Assembly: GCA_041687455.1 (NCBI GenBank)
Contig: JAWLBY010000012.1
Span: 1 to 64,000, forward strand
DNA length: 64,000 bases
Direction of reading: 5' to 3'
Source: JAWLBY01 sp041687455
GTDB lineage: Bacteria > Pseudomonadota > Gammaproteobacteria > Xanthomonadales > Xanthomonadaceae
Part shown: positions 51,525-59,689 of the stretch, piece by piece
Layout: the number at the start of each line of letters is the position of its first letter
How positions within the stretch are numbered: position 1 is the stretch's first letter
Notes under the pieces: generated by a model
Database searches by the model: none
Seen by the model: the letters and a program-made list of their open reading frames with translations, nothing else
What the model was told of the DNA's origin: nothing
Made by a program: the position numbers and the translations under genes

Positions 51525-52865
51525 ATGATTCGGAAGCTACATGACCTCCATGAAGCGCAGTTCGCGGAGAAGCTGCATTCGGTTGTTTCCCATTCAAGGC
51601 CAATCGCAGACGAGCGTCATCTGAAAGGGCGAGAAGCTCAGTTGAGAGACGTGGCTAACGCGATCTATGCGCCCGGCCGCCACGTGTTCGTTTTCGGCGA
51701 ACGCGGCGTGGGCAAGACTAGTCTCGCAAAAACGGCTGCGATCCGCGCGAGCGACGGCTCTGAGAACTTTCGACAGGTTGGCTGCGCAAGCGACATGGGA
51801 TTCTCCGAGCTCATGGCTCGCGTGATACCGCATTTTGTCCCATCAGCTGTGTTGGAGCAGTCATTTCGAATGACTGCTGGCCTAGGAAGATTCTTTCAAT
51901 ACGAGAAGACTGACCGCGCAACGGGCGCACTCTCCACAGACATTTCCGTATCGGCCGCCGCAGATCTTTTGGCGAACCTGGACAACAATGGACAAAAGAC
52001 TCGCCGTGTGGTCGTGATCGACGAGATCGACAGGCTCGTTGGCGACGAGGTGAGGAGGTCGATCGCGGAGCTAATCAAGCTGCTAGGGGACCGCGGAGCT
52101 TCGCTGACGTTCGTTTTCACCGGCGTCGGCAACGATCTCACATCAATCTTAGGTAGCCATGCATCGTCGTTCAGGCAGCTCGCGCAGATCGAGCTGCACC
52201 GAATCAACTACCAGTCAGCACTCGACATCATCGATGACGCACTGGATTGCTTTGGGCTCAACTGGGAAGAAGAGCCAACGCGGACTGCTCGCTTCCGGAT
52301 CGCGTCGGTCGCCAACGGGTTCCCATACTACGTACACCTCATTACGGAAAAGCTCTTGTGGCGAGTTTACGAAGACAAATCAGCAGAATCGGTCTCACTA
52401 GAGCATCTTCGGCTTGCAGTTGAAGATTCCGTAAGAGATGCGCAGGAGGAAATCCGGAAGGCCTACGATCTTGCAACTCGTGGCCGGACCGAACGATACA
52501 AGCACACCGCGTGGGCAGCGGCCGACTCATGGGACCTTGAGCGCAGCGCACAGGACATCTACAGATCTTATTGCGGGATCACGCAGTCGCTCGGCCAACC
52601 ACAAATCACCAAGCAGCAGTGCTATCAGGTGCTTGCGGCGTTGAGGCGCGAGAAGTACGGGCCACTCCTCAAGACGGGTTTCAGAACCGGGCAGTACGAA
52701 TTCACTGAGAATATTGTGAGGGGTTTCGTCCGGCTCTGCGCGGCAATTGAAGGCGTTGAGTTACAGGATCTCGGCCCTTCCGAGGGTGTGAAAGTAACTG
52801 CTCACGGCAAAGAGAAGCGATACGCCGACCCGAGGCGCTTTGGAGGCCCCCCGCGAGGGTTCTAA
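51525..52865 (+). CDS. ORC/Cdc6-like AAA ATPase
   Basis: 446 residues from ATG 51525 (MIRKLHDLHEAQFAE), preceded by AGGGGATGAC. Walker A GERGVGKTSLAK near 64, Walker B RVVVIDEIDRLV near 160, sensor-1-like LTFVFTGVGNDL near 195, then a winged-helix-like C-terminal region. Related ATPases of this length occur as single-gene or two-gene accessory defence components. Low-level similarity to archaeal ORC1 and STAND-type ATPases; partner genes may be the divergent 50796-51368. Confidence 0.7.
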   Translation: MIRKLHDLHEAQFAEKLHSVVSHSRPIADERHLKGREAQLRDVANAIYAPGRHVFVFGERGVGKTSLAKTAAIRASDGSENFRQVGCASDMGFSELMARVIPHFVPSAVLEQSFRMTAGLGRFFQYEKTDRATGALSTDISVSAAADLLANLDNNGQKTRRVVVIDEIDRLVGDEVRRSIAELIKLLGDRGASLTFVFTGVGNDLTSILGSHASSFRQLAQIELHRINYQSALDIIDDALDCFGLNWEEEPTRTARFRIASVANGFPYYVHLITEKLLWRVYEDKSAESVSLEHLRLAVEDSVRDAQEEIRKAYDLATRGRTERYKHTAWAAADSWDLERSAQDIYRSYCGITQSLGQPQITKQQCYQVLAALRREKYGPLLKTGFRTGQYEFTENIVRGFVRLCAAIEGVELQDLGPSEGVKVTAHGKEKRYADPRRFGGPPRGF

Positions 52866-52917
52866 CGCACGTAGCTCCCAGCCGCCGGCGTGGCGCGACA
52901 GCGTGCCTCCGAGCGTC

Positions 52918-53013
52918 CGCTTTGGGTCGGTGAGCGCCCGTCGCCGACGGCCCAGTCGACCACGATCCGGATCTCTCGGCGGACTGGAGCTGTCCGGCCA
53001 AGCGCGGCCGGCA
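52918..53013 (+). repeat. 95-bp intergenic repeat, copy A
   Basis: Begins CTTTGGGTCGGTGAGCGCCC, ends in the TGTCCGGCCAAGCGCGGCCG hairpin. About 80 percent similar to 54565-54660 in the same orientation. A shorter relative (GCTTTGGGTCG, GCCGGCCGC) lies near 56860-56885. Confidence 0.75.
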
Positions 53014-53527
53014 AGCGACGGGCCCCAGTATCCAAGCGTCGGATACGCTTCGTGCGCTGCCGAGTACGCGTCCCGCCGACGTCGCCGACGAGCTTGGCCC
53101 CGAACAGTTCCCCGGCATCATCGCTGCGTTCAAAGCCAAAACGCCACGATGCCCGATCCTGCGCGCGACCGATTAGCGCGGTACTGTGCGCGCCTCGAAT
53201 GGTTACGCCTCGGCCGCGCAGCTCGCGCTGGGCTGCAGCCGCATTATTTCTCGGATCTTGCGCATGGACATTCTCGGCTGCGACATCGCTTCCGTGTCTG
53301 GCAAAAGGCCGAAAAGGTCCCGGGATCGGGGTCCCACGTCAGGTCCTCACACCGGGGCGCCGGCATCCATCGGAACGGTGGCCGGTATGCCCGGCATCCC
53401 GGCCGGCATGGCTGCCCGCCGCGCGGACAACGCGCTTCTATTTGTTGGGGAACCGACAGTTGTTGCCACGGTCAATCGTGCTCGAGGGCGCCATCCGGCG
53501 GCCGGCGGGGCCGATGGGCCGCCAAGG
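53014..53527. other. gene-fragment-rich stretch, no intact gene
   Basis: One short frame ends at the TAG near 53175 with protein-like sequence (DVADELGPEQFPGIIAAFKA), and a second (about 53186-53320) starts ASNGYASAAQLALGCSR. Neither has a start signal or a recognised family. They look like remnants left by recombination next to the 95-bp repeat. Confidence 0.4.
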
Positions 53528-54373
53528 ATGATCCCGATGTTCAATTCGCTGGCTGCGCGCTGGGCGACAGATGGTGCCGCGCGCCGGTTTCGTCGCGAGG
53601 GTTACGTGGTGTTCCGCGGACTGCTCGACTCGGCGATGCTGCGGCGGATCGAGTCGGACCTCGAGCACGGCTGGAAGGGCGCCGAAAGTGGCCTGCTGGC
53701 ATCGATACCTTCCGATGCCAGCAACGTGCCGGCGACGCCGGAATTGCGCGACCATCCCGGAGCCCGGCTGCTCGACCCGCACTGGCGCTTGCCCGCAGTG
53801 CGCGAGGCACTGCTGCATCCGCGCTTGGTGGCCTGCCTCGATCGCGTGCACGGCGCGATGCCGATGTTGTTCCAGAGCCAGCAGTTCGCCACCAGCCCGG
53901 GCGCGGTCTGGCACCGCGACGACGCCTACCTGGCGCTGGCACCAAACCGCACCTTGGCGGCCGCATGGGTCGCACTGGAGCCGGTGCGGCCGGGGCAGGG
54001 TGAGCTGGAGTTCGTTCCCGGCAGCCAACGGTTGCCCGGCTACGCGTTCGGTGGCTGTCGCGAATGGTACACGCCGCCGCTTGACGACAACGCCGAGCAC
54101 GGCCGCTACGTGGCCTTCCTCAAGGAAGCCTGCCGGCGCGAGCGGCTGGCGCCGCGGCCCTTCCACGCCGAGGCCGGCGACCTGATCCTGTGGGATGGCA
54201 GGCTGGTGCACGGCAGCGTCGCCACCGCCTCTCCGCCGCCTCGTCGACGCAGCCTAGTCGCGCACTACTGCGCCGCAACGGTCACCCCGCGTTACCTGCA
54301 TGAGGGAGCCGGAGCCTTGGCAGCTGAAGCCCAGGCCGGAGCGCGCTACGCCAGCGGATACTACCCGGACTGA
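53528..54373 (+). CDS. phytanoyl-CoA dioxygenase (PhyH) family protein
   Basis: 281 residues from ATG 53528; an ATG at 53537 is an alternative. The iron-binding His and Asp are in VWHRDDAYLAL near 130, and the distal His with the 2-oxoglutarate Arg region is in LVHGSVAT and the following RRRSLVAHYC. FRREGYVVFRGLLD near 20 is the typical N-terminal signature. A non-haem Fe(II)/2-oxoglutarate oxygenase, probably hydroxylating a small metabolite. It sits alone between two 95-bp direct repeats and looks like metabolic cargo rather than defence. Confidence 0.85.
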   Translation: MIPMFNSLAARWATDGAARRFRREGYVVFRGLLDSAMLRRIESDLEHGWKGAESGLLASIPSDASNVPATPELRDHPGARLLDPHWRLPAVREALLHPRLVACLDRVHGAMPMLFQSQQFATSPGAVWHRDDAYLALAPNRTLAAAWVALEPVRPGQGELEFVPGSQRLPGYAFGGCREWYTPPLDDNAEHGRYVAFLKEACRRERLAPRPFHAEAGDLILWDGRLVHGSVATASPPPRRRSLVAHYCAATVTPRYLHEGAGALAAEAQAGARYASGYYPD

Positions 54374-54765
54374 CTAGTACCGACGCCTGCGCTTGGGGGA
54401 ACGGTATCTACGGCGGCGCTACCAGCACGACCAACTAGAATGTTGCCAATGCGGCACGGGCAAACGAACGTTGAGATCGTCTATCACGAGGTCAGCGTGA
54501 GCTTCGTTTTCAGCCGGGGCTGAACGCGCAAGGGCTGGGTTAGAGGGTTTTCCGAATGACGGTGCTTTGGGTCGGTGAGCGCCCGTCACCCGGCGGGCCG
54601 GGTCGACCGCGATTCGGACTCTCTGGCGGACTGGCACTGTCCGGCCAAAAGCGGCCGTTCCCAAGAGAGCCAAGTTCCGTCGCCTGAGTCCGGATCCGCT
54701 CGGTTTCACGTCAACTGTAGGGAAGTGAATCTGACCCAGAATCTGACCCCTTTCGCTGCACAGGT
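54374..54765. other. intergenic region carrying repeat copy B
   Basis: No coding frame of note. It holds the second 95-bp repeat and, near 54720-54760, a duplicated ATCTGACCC word. Confidence 0.4.
54565..54660 (+). repeat. 95-bp intergenic repeat, copy B
   Basis: Same order as copy A (GCTTTGGGTCGGTGAGCGCC to CTGTCCGGCCAAAAGCGGCC), directly oriented, 1.65 kb downstream. The two copies bracket the PhyH gene. Confidence 0.75.
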
Positions 54766-55593
54766 TCAATCACGATGGACGAGCTGCCAATCCATTCCCT
54801 GCAAACCACTTAGCCGGCAGCCTTCCCACCGGAACACATCGCCCCCATCCGTGATGACGTCGGCCACCTGGTGCGAGATTTGCGGATTACCAGAGAAGGC
54901 GAAGAGCATGAACACATGGAAATGACGCGCCGAGAACACGACGAACCAGTCCCCGGGCGACTCCTTCAACTGCTTGATGTGACAGGAAACGCCGTCGTCA
55001 TAAGGCATCCGCTCGCCCAATACACTGTTGAAGCTGACATTCGTCGCGTCGGAGTGCCAGGGCGCGGCAAGAATCCGCCATACATTGGGGACACCGACCA
55101 GATGGTTTCTGACGAGTAATGCCGCCGCGCTTTTGGCCACGACAGCGAGTGCGTTCCGAACTGCCGCGCTCAAGGGGTTTCCCGGCTGCTCTTCTTTGAA
55201 AAACGCGCCAGATGCGATGTCTTCCATCGAGGTTTCACGCGCGTCCAGCAGCCCGAACCGTTGCAAGTCCGCCTTCGAGAAGTCGGCGAACGCCTCGCTA
55301 CTGATTACCTTAATCATCTCCCCGCTTGGCAGCCTCCCGGTCACGAAGCTGTCTTCGTTCAACAGAGTGCCAATAAGCCGCAGTGCCTTCTTGCAGCTCG
55401 ACTCTGGCGAGAACTCATTGTTGCACTCACGATGCGTCGGAAGAGTCCCACCGTAGGCGAAGCCACGCGCACGAGGCTGAACACGCTCGATGAAGAGGCG
55501 TGGAACGCAGTGGTCGTCGGAGAGCGGACGGCCATCATCCAGCCGCACTCCGCAGAGGTAGCAGTGAGTATGCAAGGGAGGGTCAGCGACCAA
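54766..55593 (-). CDS. HNH endonuclease-like protein
   Basis: 275 residues. The N-terminal zinc/HNH fold is CYLCG (10-15), LSDDHCVPRLF (catalytic His) and LPTHRECNNEFSPE (Asn/His region and second Cys), followed by about 200 residues without a known domain. Begins MVADPPLHTHCYLCG. Free-standing HNH proteins of this kind occur in defence islands; target unknown. Monocistronic. Confidence 0.7.
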   Translation of the reverse strand: MVADPPLHTHCYLCGVRLDDGRPLSDDHCVPRLFIERVQPRARGFAYGGTLPTHRECNNEFSPESSCKKALRLIGTLLNEDSFVTGRLPSGEMIKVISSEAFADFSKADLQRFGLLDARETSMEDIASGAFFKEEQPGNPLSAAVRNALAVVAKSAAALLVRNHLVGVPNVWRILAAPWHSDATNVSFNSVLGERMPYDDGVSCHIKQLKESPGDWFVVFSARHFHVFMLFAFSGNPQISHQVADVITDGGDVFRWEGCRLSGLQGMDWQLVHRD

Positions 55594-55675
55594 GGGAGGT
55601 GTCGTTCGTCAACCGGGCTCCGAGCGTCGTGAGCGATACTGTCGCGTATTTGCCAACGGCTAAAAGGAGGGGTGA

Positions 55676-55912
55676 ATGTTTTCTCAGCGCTTTGTCGAGG
55701 CGGCGACCACCTTACGATGGGCAGTTACCTGGACGCTCGGAGTGATCACCGCATGGGTGCTGGTCGAGGCAGTGAATCTTAGCTGGGTGAAGGTAAGCGC
55801 AGAACGCGACCATGTTACCTATGTCAACAAGTGGACAGGCACTGTCTGCCGGCACTTCATTCCGCACCCCAACCACACGGGCGTCGAGACCAACGTGAGG
55901 TGTTCGCGGTGA
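55676..55912 (+). CDS. small membrane-anchored protein, 78 residues
   Basis: ATG 55676 preceded by AGGAGGGGTGA. One membrane helix (about 16-34), then an extracytoplasmic part with two Cys (GTVCRHFIPHPN, VRCSR). Coupled to the next gene by a 4-bp overlap. Unknown family. Confidence 0.5.
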   Translation: MFSQRFVEAATTLRWAVTWTLGVITAWVLVEAVNLSWVKVSAERDHVTYVNKWTGTVCRHFIPHPNHTGVETNVRCSR

Positions 55913-56571
55913 CCCTCTCGCCCTTGATTCTGGCAGCGGCCGTCCTTGCGGTCCTTGTTTGGCTCGGCAGGCGGGCACCCAAGGCGCGAGAGGTGCCGAT
56001 CGCGGATGTGAGCGATTACATCCGCATCGTCACTGCGTCACTCGCCTCGCCTTCGATAACAACCAAGTTCACTCCTGAATCAATCGAGTCATGTCGCCAA
56101 GGATACGCCGAGTTTCTCATGGCATCCGATGCCGAGGTCTCGGGCGGACTGGTTCGACCCGACGCCGAGGCTTGGGCCCTCTACCTAGCAGGCGAACGGC
56201 ACGCGCGGTTCATCGAGATGATCCCGGAGTTCGAACAGCGAGAGCGCGAGATGAGCGCGCGTCGCAAAGCCGCCGGTATCCGAGAATCGCGCGCGTTCTA
56301 TGACTTTCGCATTACTGCGGCGTTCGACCGGCAGCTTCCCACGCTTTCGCCGACTGCCGCGCGCACGTTGAAATCTGTGAGTGGCCGATCTATCGATACG
56401 CGGACTGCTGCCACGCTCGACGCCGTCGATCTCATTCCGCTTTCGCCCTCGGAAGTCGCATGCATCATCCGACTTGACCCGCATCCGGACACATTCGTTG
56501 GAGTTCTAAACAGCATCCGGGCAACCGGGTTAGGCCCCCCCCTCGACAATCATGAAGTTATCCCACGCTAG
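55909..56571 (+). CDS. membrane-anchored hypothetical protein, 220 residues
   Basis: GTG start overlapping the previous stop. N-terminal membrane helix (LILAAAVLAVLVWLG), then a soluble helical domain (EFEQREREMSARRKA) ending in a beta part (VACIIRLDPHPDTFVGVL). Forms a two-gene unit with 55676-55912. No family recognised. Confidence 0.55.
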   Translation: MTLSPLILAAAVLAVLVWLGRRAPKAREVPIADVSDYIRIVTASLASPSITTKFTPESIESCRQGYAEFLMASDAEVSGGLVRPDAEAWALYLAGERHARFIEMIPEFEQREREMSARRKAAGIRESRAFYDFRITAAFDRQLPTLSPTAARTLKSVSGRSIDTRTAATLDAVDLIPLSPSEVACIIRLDPHPDTFVGVLNSIRATGLGPPLDNHEVIPR

Positions 56572-57025
56572 TCCAAGACGAAAGCGCCGAATTCGGTGTA
56601 TGCGGTAAGGCGGTGCCACAGTTCCAAATTTATCGATGGTTCCACTCGTGAACTCCTTCTGTATCCCGCCCGCGATTCCTCTTGCCAGAGCGCGCATTTC
56701 GAGGTTGCGATGCAACGATCTTGCCGGAGACTCGCTCGGCTTGTTGGTGTGAGCGTCCGCTATTAGTCGCAGATCGCCTATCAGCAGCGCGGGGCGGCCG
56801 GTGGCGGTACGCACGGAACCATAAAGGGCCTGTGTTGGCTCGGTCCCCGAAGGGCCGCTTTGGGTCGATAGCAGCCGGCCGCAAGGCTGTGAATGGCTGA
56901 TGGAACGTGCGAATCCCCGCGCGCACTCGCTTCACAGGATTGCTGACACAATCAGAAGCACCCAGCAACCCGGAGATCTCGGTTGACCAAGCAGCCCCCC
57001 CCGTTGGCGCGAAGAACTTTCGGCC
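56572..57025. other. non-coding stretch with partial repeat
   Basis: It contains a short relative of the 95-bp repeat (GCTTTGGGTCG near 56860). A minus-strand 94-codon frame (56530-56814) crosses it but overlaps the end of the plus-strand gene and shows no ribosome binding site, so it is not called. Confidence 0.4.
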
Positions 57026-57229
57026 ATGAGCCTAGCCGAGCTCGATCACCTGATCAGCGCCGCTGAAAGGCGGCGTGTTCAGCTCTCCCGCGAGACTGAA
57101 CTCGATCGGCTCAGAAAGGAACTCATTGCGCGGATAGTCTCGTCCGGATATAGCTTCGAAGAGATTTTCGGCAGCGTCGGCCGCTTTCCGCAAGCTCTGT
57201 TGCGGCGTCTCGACCAGGCGACCGCTTGA
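57026..57229 (+). CDS. small coiled-coil protein, H-NS N-terminus-like
   Basis: 67 residues. MSLAELDHLISAAERRR and ELDRLRKELIARIVSSGY resemble the oligomerisation coiled coil of H-NS family proteins, but the C-terminal DNA-binding loop is absent. It could be a dominant-negative H-NS partner, as found on some mobile elements (inference), or unrelated. Weak GAAGAA ribosome binding site. Confidence 0.4.
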   Translation: MSLAELDHLISAAERRRVQLSRETELDRLRKELIARIVSSGYSFEEIFGSVGRFPQALLRRLDQATA

Positions 57230-57329
57230 GAAGACTCGGTGTTTGATGAGGGCTGATGCCGTGCAAATGATGCTCGGCAACGCCGGCAGCACCACGAATT
57301 TCGTGGCTGTGCGGCCCGCCCCCTACCCC

Positions 57330-57348
57330 CGATAAAGTCCCCTAATCG
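57330..57348 (-). repeat. candidate recombinase core site 6
   Basis: Plus strand CGATAA, spacer AGTCCCC, TAATCG, preceded by CCCCTACCCC. Same orientation and same CTACCC flank as the sites at 38735 and 40864. It lies 94 bp upstream of the YefM/YoeB module. Confidence 0.5.
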
Positions 57349-57507
57349 CCCTCTGAGCGCGATCGTGCTTCCATACCAGCAATCCTGCGCCCACAGCACG
57401 TTATTCTGGCTCGTTATCTCCACGGCTAGAGGAAGCTGTACATGAACGCGCTAGATTGCGCCGGCGTACGGAATGACGTACGCTTAGTGCCAGCTGAGGA
57501 GACCGCC

Positions 57508-57750
57508 GTGGCCATCCTTTCCGCGACCGATGCGCGAGCCAATCTTTACCGCCTCATTGACGAGGCGGCGGAGTCGCACGCGCCTGTGACCATAGCCGGA
57601 AAGCGCCACTCGGCGGTGCTCGTGTCGCTGGAAGATTGGAACGCCATCCAGGAAACGCTGAACCTGTTGTCGATCCCAGGGATGCGGGAAACGATCAAGG
57701 AAGGCCAACAGGAGGCAATCGACTCCTGCGCAAACGAGGTCGACTGGTGA
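57508..57750 (+). CDS. YefM/Phd-family antitoxin
   Basis: 80 residues from GTG 57508, which has GAGGAG six bases upstream and gives the usual family start (AILSATDARANLYRLIDEAA). An upstream ATG at 57442 also has a good site and would add 22 residues. KRHSAVLVSLEDWNAIQETL is the conserved Phd/YefM core. It binds and neutralises the toxin encoded behind it and represses the operon. Confidence 0.85.
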   Translation: MAILSATDARANLYRLIDEAAESHAPVTIAGKRHSAVLVSLEDWNAIQETLNLLSIPGMRETIKEGQQEAIDSCANEVDW

Positions 57751-58010
57751 CGTGGCGGGTGGTGTTCGCCCGTCACGCCCAGAAGGATGCCAAGAAACTC
57801 TCTGCAGCTGGTCAACGATCAAAGGCACAAGCGTTGCTTGCCGTCATTCGGGACAATCCTTACCAGAACCCGCCGCCTTACGAGAAGCTCGTAGGCGATC
57901 TCGCAGGTACGCTAAGTAGGCGGATCAACATCCAGCACCGACTGGTCTACGAAGTGTTTGAGGAAGAGCACGTAGTCAAGGTATTAAGGATGTGGTCGCA
58001 CTACGAATAA
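57747..58010 (+). CDS. yoeB: YoeB/Txe-family mRNA interferase toxin
   Basis: 87 residues from a GTG overlapping the antitoxin stop by 4 bp. The conserved YoeB end SRRINIQHRLVYEV and MWSHYE (catalytic Glu/Arg/His-Tyr region) is intact. RelE-fold, ribosome-dependent endonuclease that arrests translation. A complete module that could stabilise the neighbouring cassette. Confidence 0.88.
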   Translation: MTWRVVFARHAQKDAKKLSAAGQRSKAQALLAVIRDNPYQNPPPYEKLVGDLAGTLSRRINIQHRLVYEVFEEEHVVKVLRMWSHYE

Positions 58011-58019
58011 TAGGAAGCG

Positions 58020-58274
58020 TTGAAGGCCGCCATTGATACTGACTTCGACGGTATCCCGACGCGGGTCATGACGGCCGAACACCTCTGCGCCATCTGCCTC
58101 GACACCGGACGCTCAAAGGATTTCCTTCGGGTCAGCCTGTTCATCGAGCAGAACGCGGTGGACCTGTCGGCCCTTACCGAGATCCTGCAGCGGTACAATC
58201 TGCTGGACCGAACCGCATCGGTATCGAACTGGACAGAGGGAGGCCCTGATGTCTCAACCCCAACCCCATCTTGA
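58020..58274 (+). pseudogene. nucleotidyltransferase C-terminal remnant
   Basis: From a TTG at 58020 the frame encodes DTDFDGIPTRVMTAEHLCAI, then GRSKDFLRVSLFIEQNAVDL, the C-terminal end of small nucleotidyltransferases (MNT/AbiEii-related) that pair with a short partner protein. The catalytic GSxxxD...D part is missing, probably replaced when the YefM/YoeB module was inserted immediately upstream. The stop region overlaps the partner gene. Confidence 0.6.
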
Positions 58275-58422
58275 GCGAGTGATCGCCGACAAGGAAGCGC
58301 TTCGCCGGCAGGCGCGCGCCAAGTCGTGGCCTGAGAAGGTCGCCACGATCGAACGCATCCGCGATGCAACGCGGCTCGCCCGTGAAGGGATGCGCAAGCG
58401 CAAGGCTGCGCTCGCGCCATAG
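58249..58422 (+). CDS. 57-residue partner of the nucleotidyltransferase
   Basis: ATG 58249 with GGGAGG upstream, inside the last codons of the transferase remnant. The sequence (AKSWPEKVATIERIRDATRL, REGMRKRK) is homologous to the partner genes at 1359-1592 and 6669-6902. A rho-independent terminator follows after 20 bp. It was probably the second gene of a two-gene module whose enzyme is now broken. Confidence 0.6.
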   Translation: MSQPQPHLERVIADKEALRRQARAKSWPEKVATIERIRDATRLAREGMRKRKAALAP

Positions 58423-58442
58423 CCGCTCGATGACCAACCCCC

Positions 58443-58470
58443 AAGCCCGCCTTCAAGGCGGGCTTTTTTA
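58443..58470 (+). terminator. rho-independent terminator
   Basis: Stem AAGCCCGCC / GGCGGGCTT with a 5-nt loop, followed by a run of T. It ends the YefM/YoeB and partner-gene transcript. Confidence 0.85.
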
Positions 58471-58693
58471 TGGCCGCGCGCCGGCGCCGCCGGGTCATAG
58501 TTTCCGAGGTTGGAAGCACTCACGCGATCCGCAGCCGGGTCACGCACTGGCGACGATAGGAGTACGCTCTGGCGAGTAACGAAAGCGCGCTGGATCAGAG
58601 CATGGCGAAAGCCCCTGTCATAGAGGAATAGCAGCTTCGCATGCTCAAGGGTAAGCGTCCGGCGACATCACCTTCCATCAGCTGTCTCTGGTA

Positions 58694-58850
58694 TGTCAAC
58701 GCCGCTCGAAAACTGACCCACTCAGCCCCTGAATCGCCGATTGAAAACTGACCCGCCCCCGCCCCTCGGGCCGGTTGTCCGGCCCTGATCGCTCCTGCCT
58801 TTCGCTTGTCCTTCAACCGGTAGCTGTCGCCGCTGATCTGGACGATGTGG
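58694..58850 (-). mobile_element. IS21-family remnant with istB 3' end
   Basis: TGTCAAC at 58694, followed by two copies of GAAAACTGACCC (terminal repeats), then on the minus strand HIVQISGDSYRLKDKRKAG, the C-terminus of an IstB helper ATPase. The rest of the element is gone. The truncated ABC gene begins directly at its inner side. This IS21 type differs from that at the left window edge. Confidence 0.6.
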
Positions 58851-59689
58851 GCGTGTCTACAGGAGCGATCTCGATCGGCGACTACGTTGCCACCGCCACG
58901 TACGTCGGGATGGTTCATGCGGGGGCGAGCGGGGTTCGTGCACTGCTCCGATCGTACACGCGTATCACGCACGCGTTCGGCCGACTCGACGAACTCCTTC
59001 GCGGCGCAGGGCCGGACGCCGAACCGCTCGTGGATGCGCTGCAGCGGACTGCGGTCGAGTTGACCGGCGTGGAGTTCCGCTACAGCCGTGGCGACGCCCC
59101 TGTGTTCAAAGGCCTCTCGCTTGCCGTGGGTTGGGGCGAATCCGTCGCCATCGTCGCCCCATCTGGCTCAGGCAGCACGCTCGCCAAGCTCCTGACCGGC
59201 GCGGTCTCGCCATCCGTCGGGCGCGTCTCGTTCGGCCTCGTCGATGGCACGCGCGCGCCGAACATCAGCACCGTCATGCAGGACGACAACCTAATTTCCG
59301 GTTCGATCGCCGACAACGTACGATTCTTCCGTCCAGTCTCCGATGCAGACGTGATGTCGGCAGCGCGAGCGGCTGGAATCCACGACGCTGTCATGAGCCT
59401 TCCGATGAAATACGAAACCCAGGTGAGCGACGCCTACAAAGGATTGAGCGGCGGGCAGCGGCAACGCGTCTTGCTCGCGCGTGCACTCGCCGGTCATCCG
59501 GACATCCTGATCCTCGACGAGGCAACCAGCGCGCTGGACATCGAGATTGAGCGACAGATCTGCGAGCGGCTGGCCCAGCTGCCGATCACGCGCATCGTGT
59601 TCTCCCACCGTACCGAGGCGATCCGGCGAGCTGGCCGTGTGATCGATCTGACGCGTGCGTGCGCAACGACAGAGCTGCAGGCCGCATGA
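58851..59689 (+). pseudogene. truncated ABC exporter ATPase lacking the Walker A lysine
   Basis: The 280 codons that follow the IS21 remnant encode the end of an exporter membrane domain (GDYVATATYVGMVHAG) and a nucleotide-binding domain as in peptidase- or bacteriocin-type exporters. Q-loop, signature LSGGQRQRVLLARAL, Walker B ILILDEATSALD and the H-loop FSHRTEA are intact. Walker A reads APSGSGSTLAK near 59159-59191: the Lys of GKS/T is absent, as if one codon had been lost. With no membrane domain and no catalytic Lys it is unlikely to hydrolyse ATP. It overlaps the DUF5916 gene by 4 bp. Confidence 0.7.

Noticed and set aside
52840..54003. 387-codon plus-strand frame overlapping the PhyH gene
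   Set aside because: Out of frame with the conserved PhyH motifs, Arg/Pro/Gly-rich, and begins inside the AAA gene end and repeat copy A.
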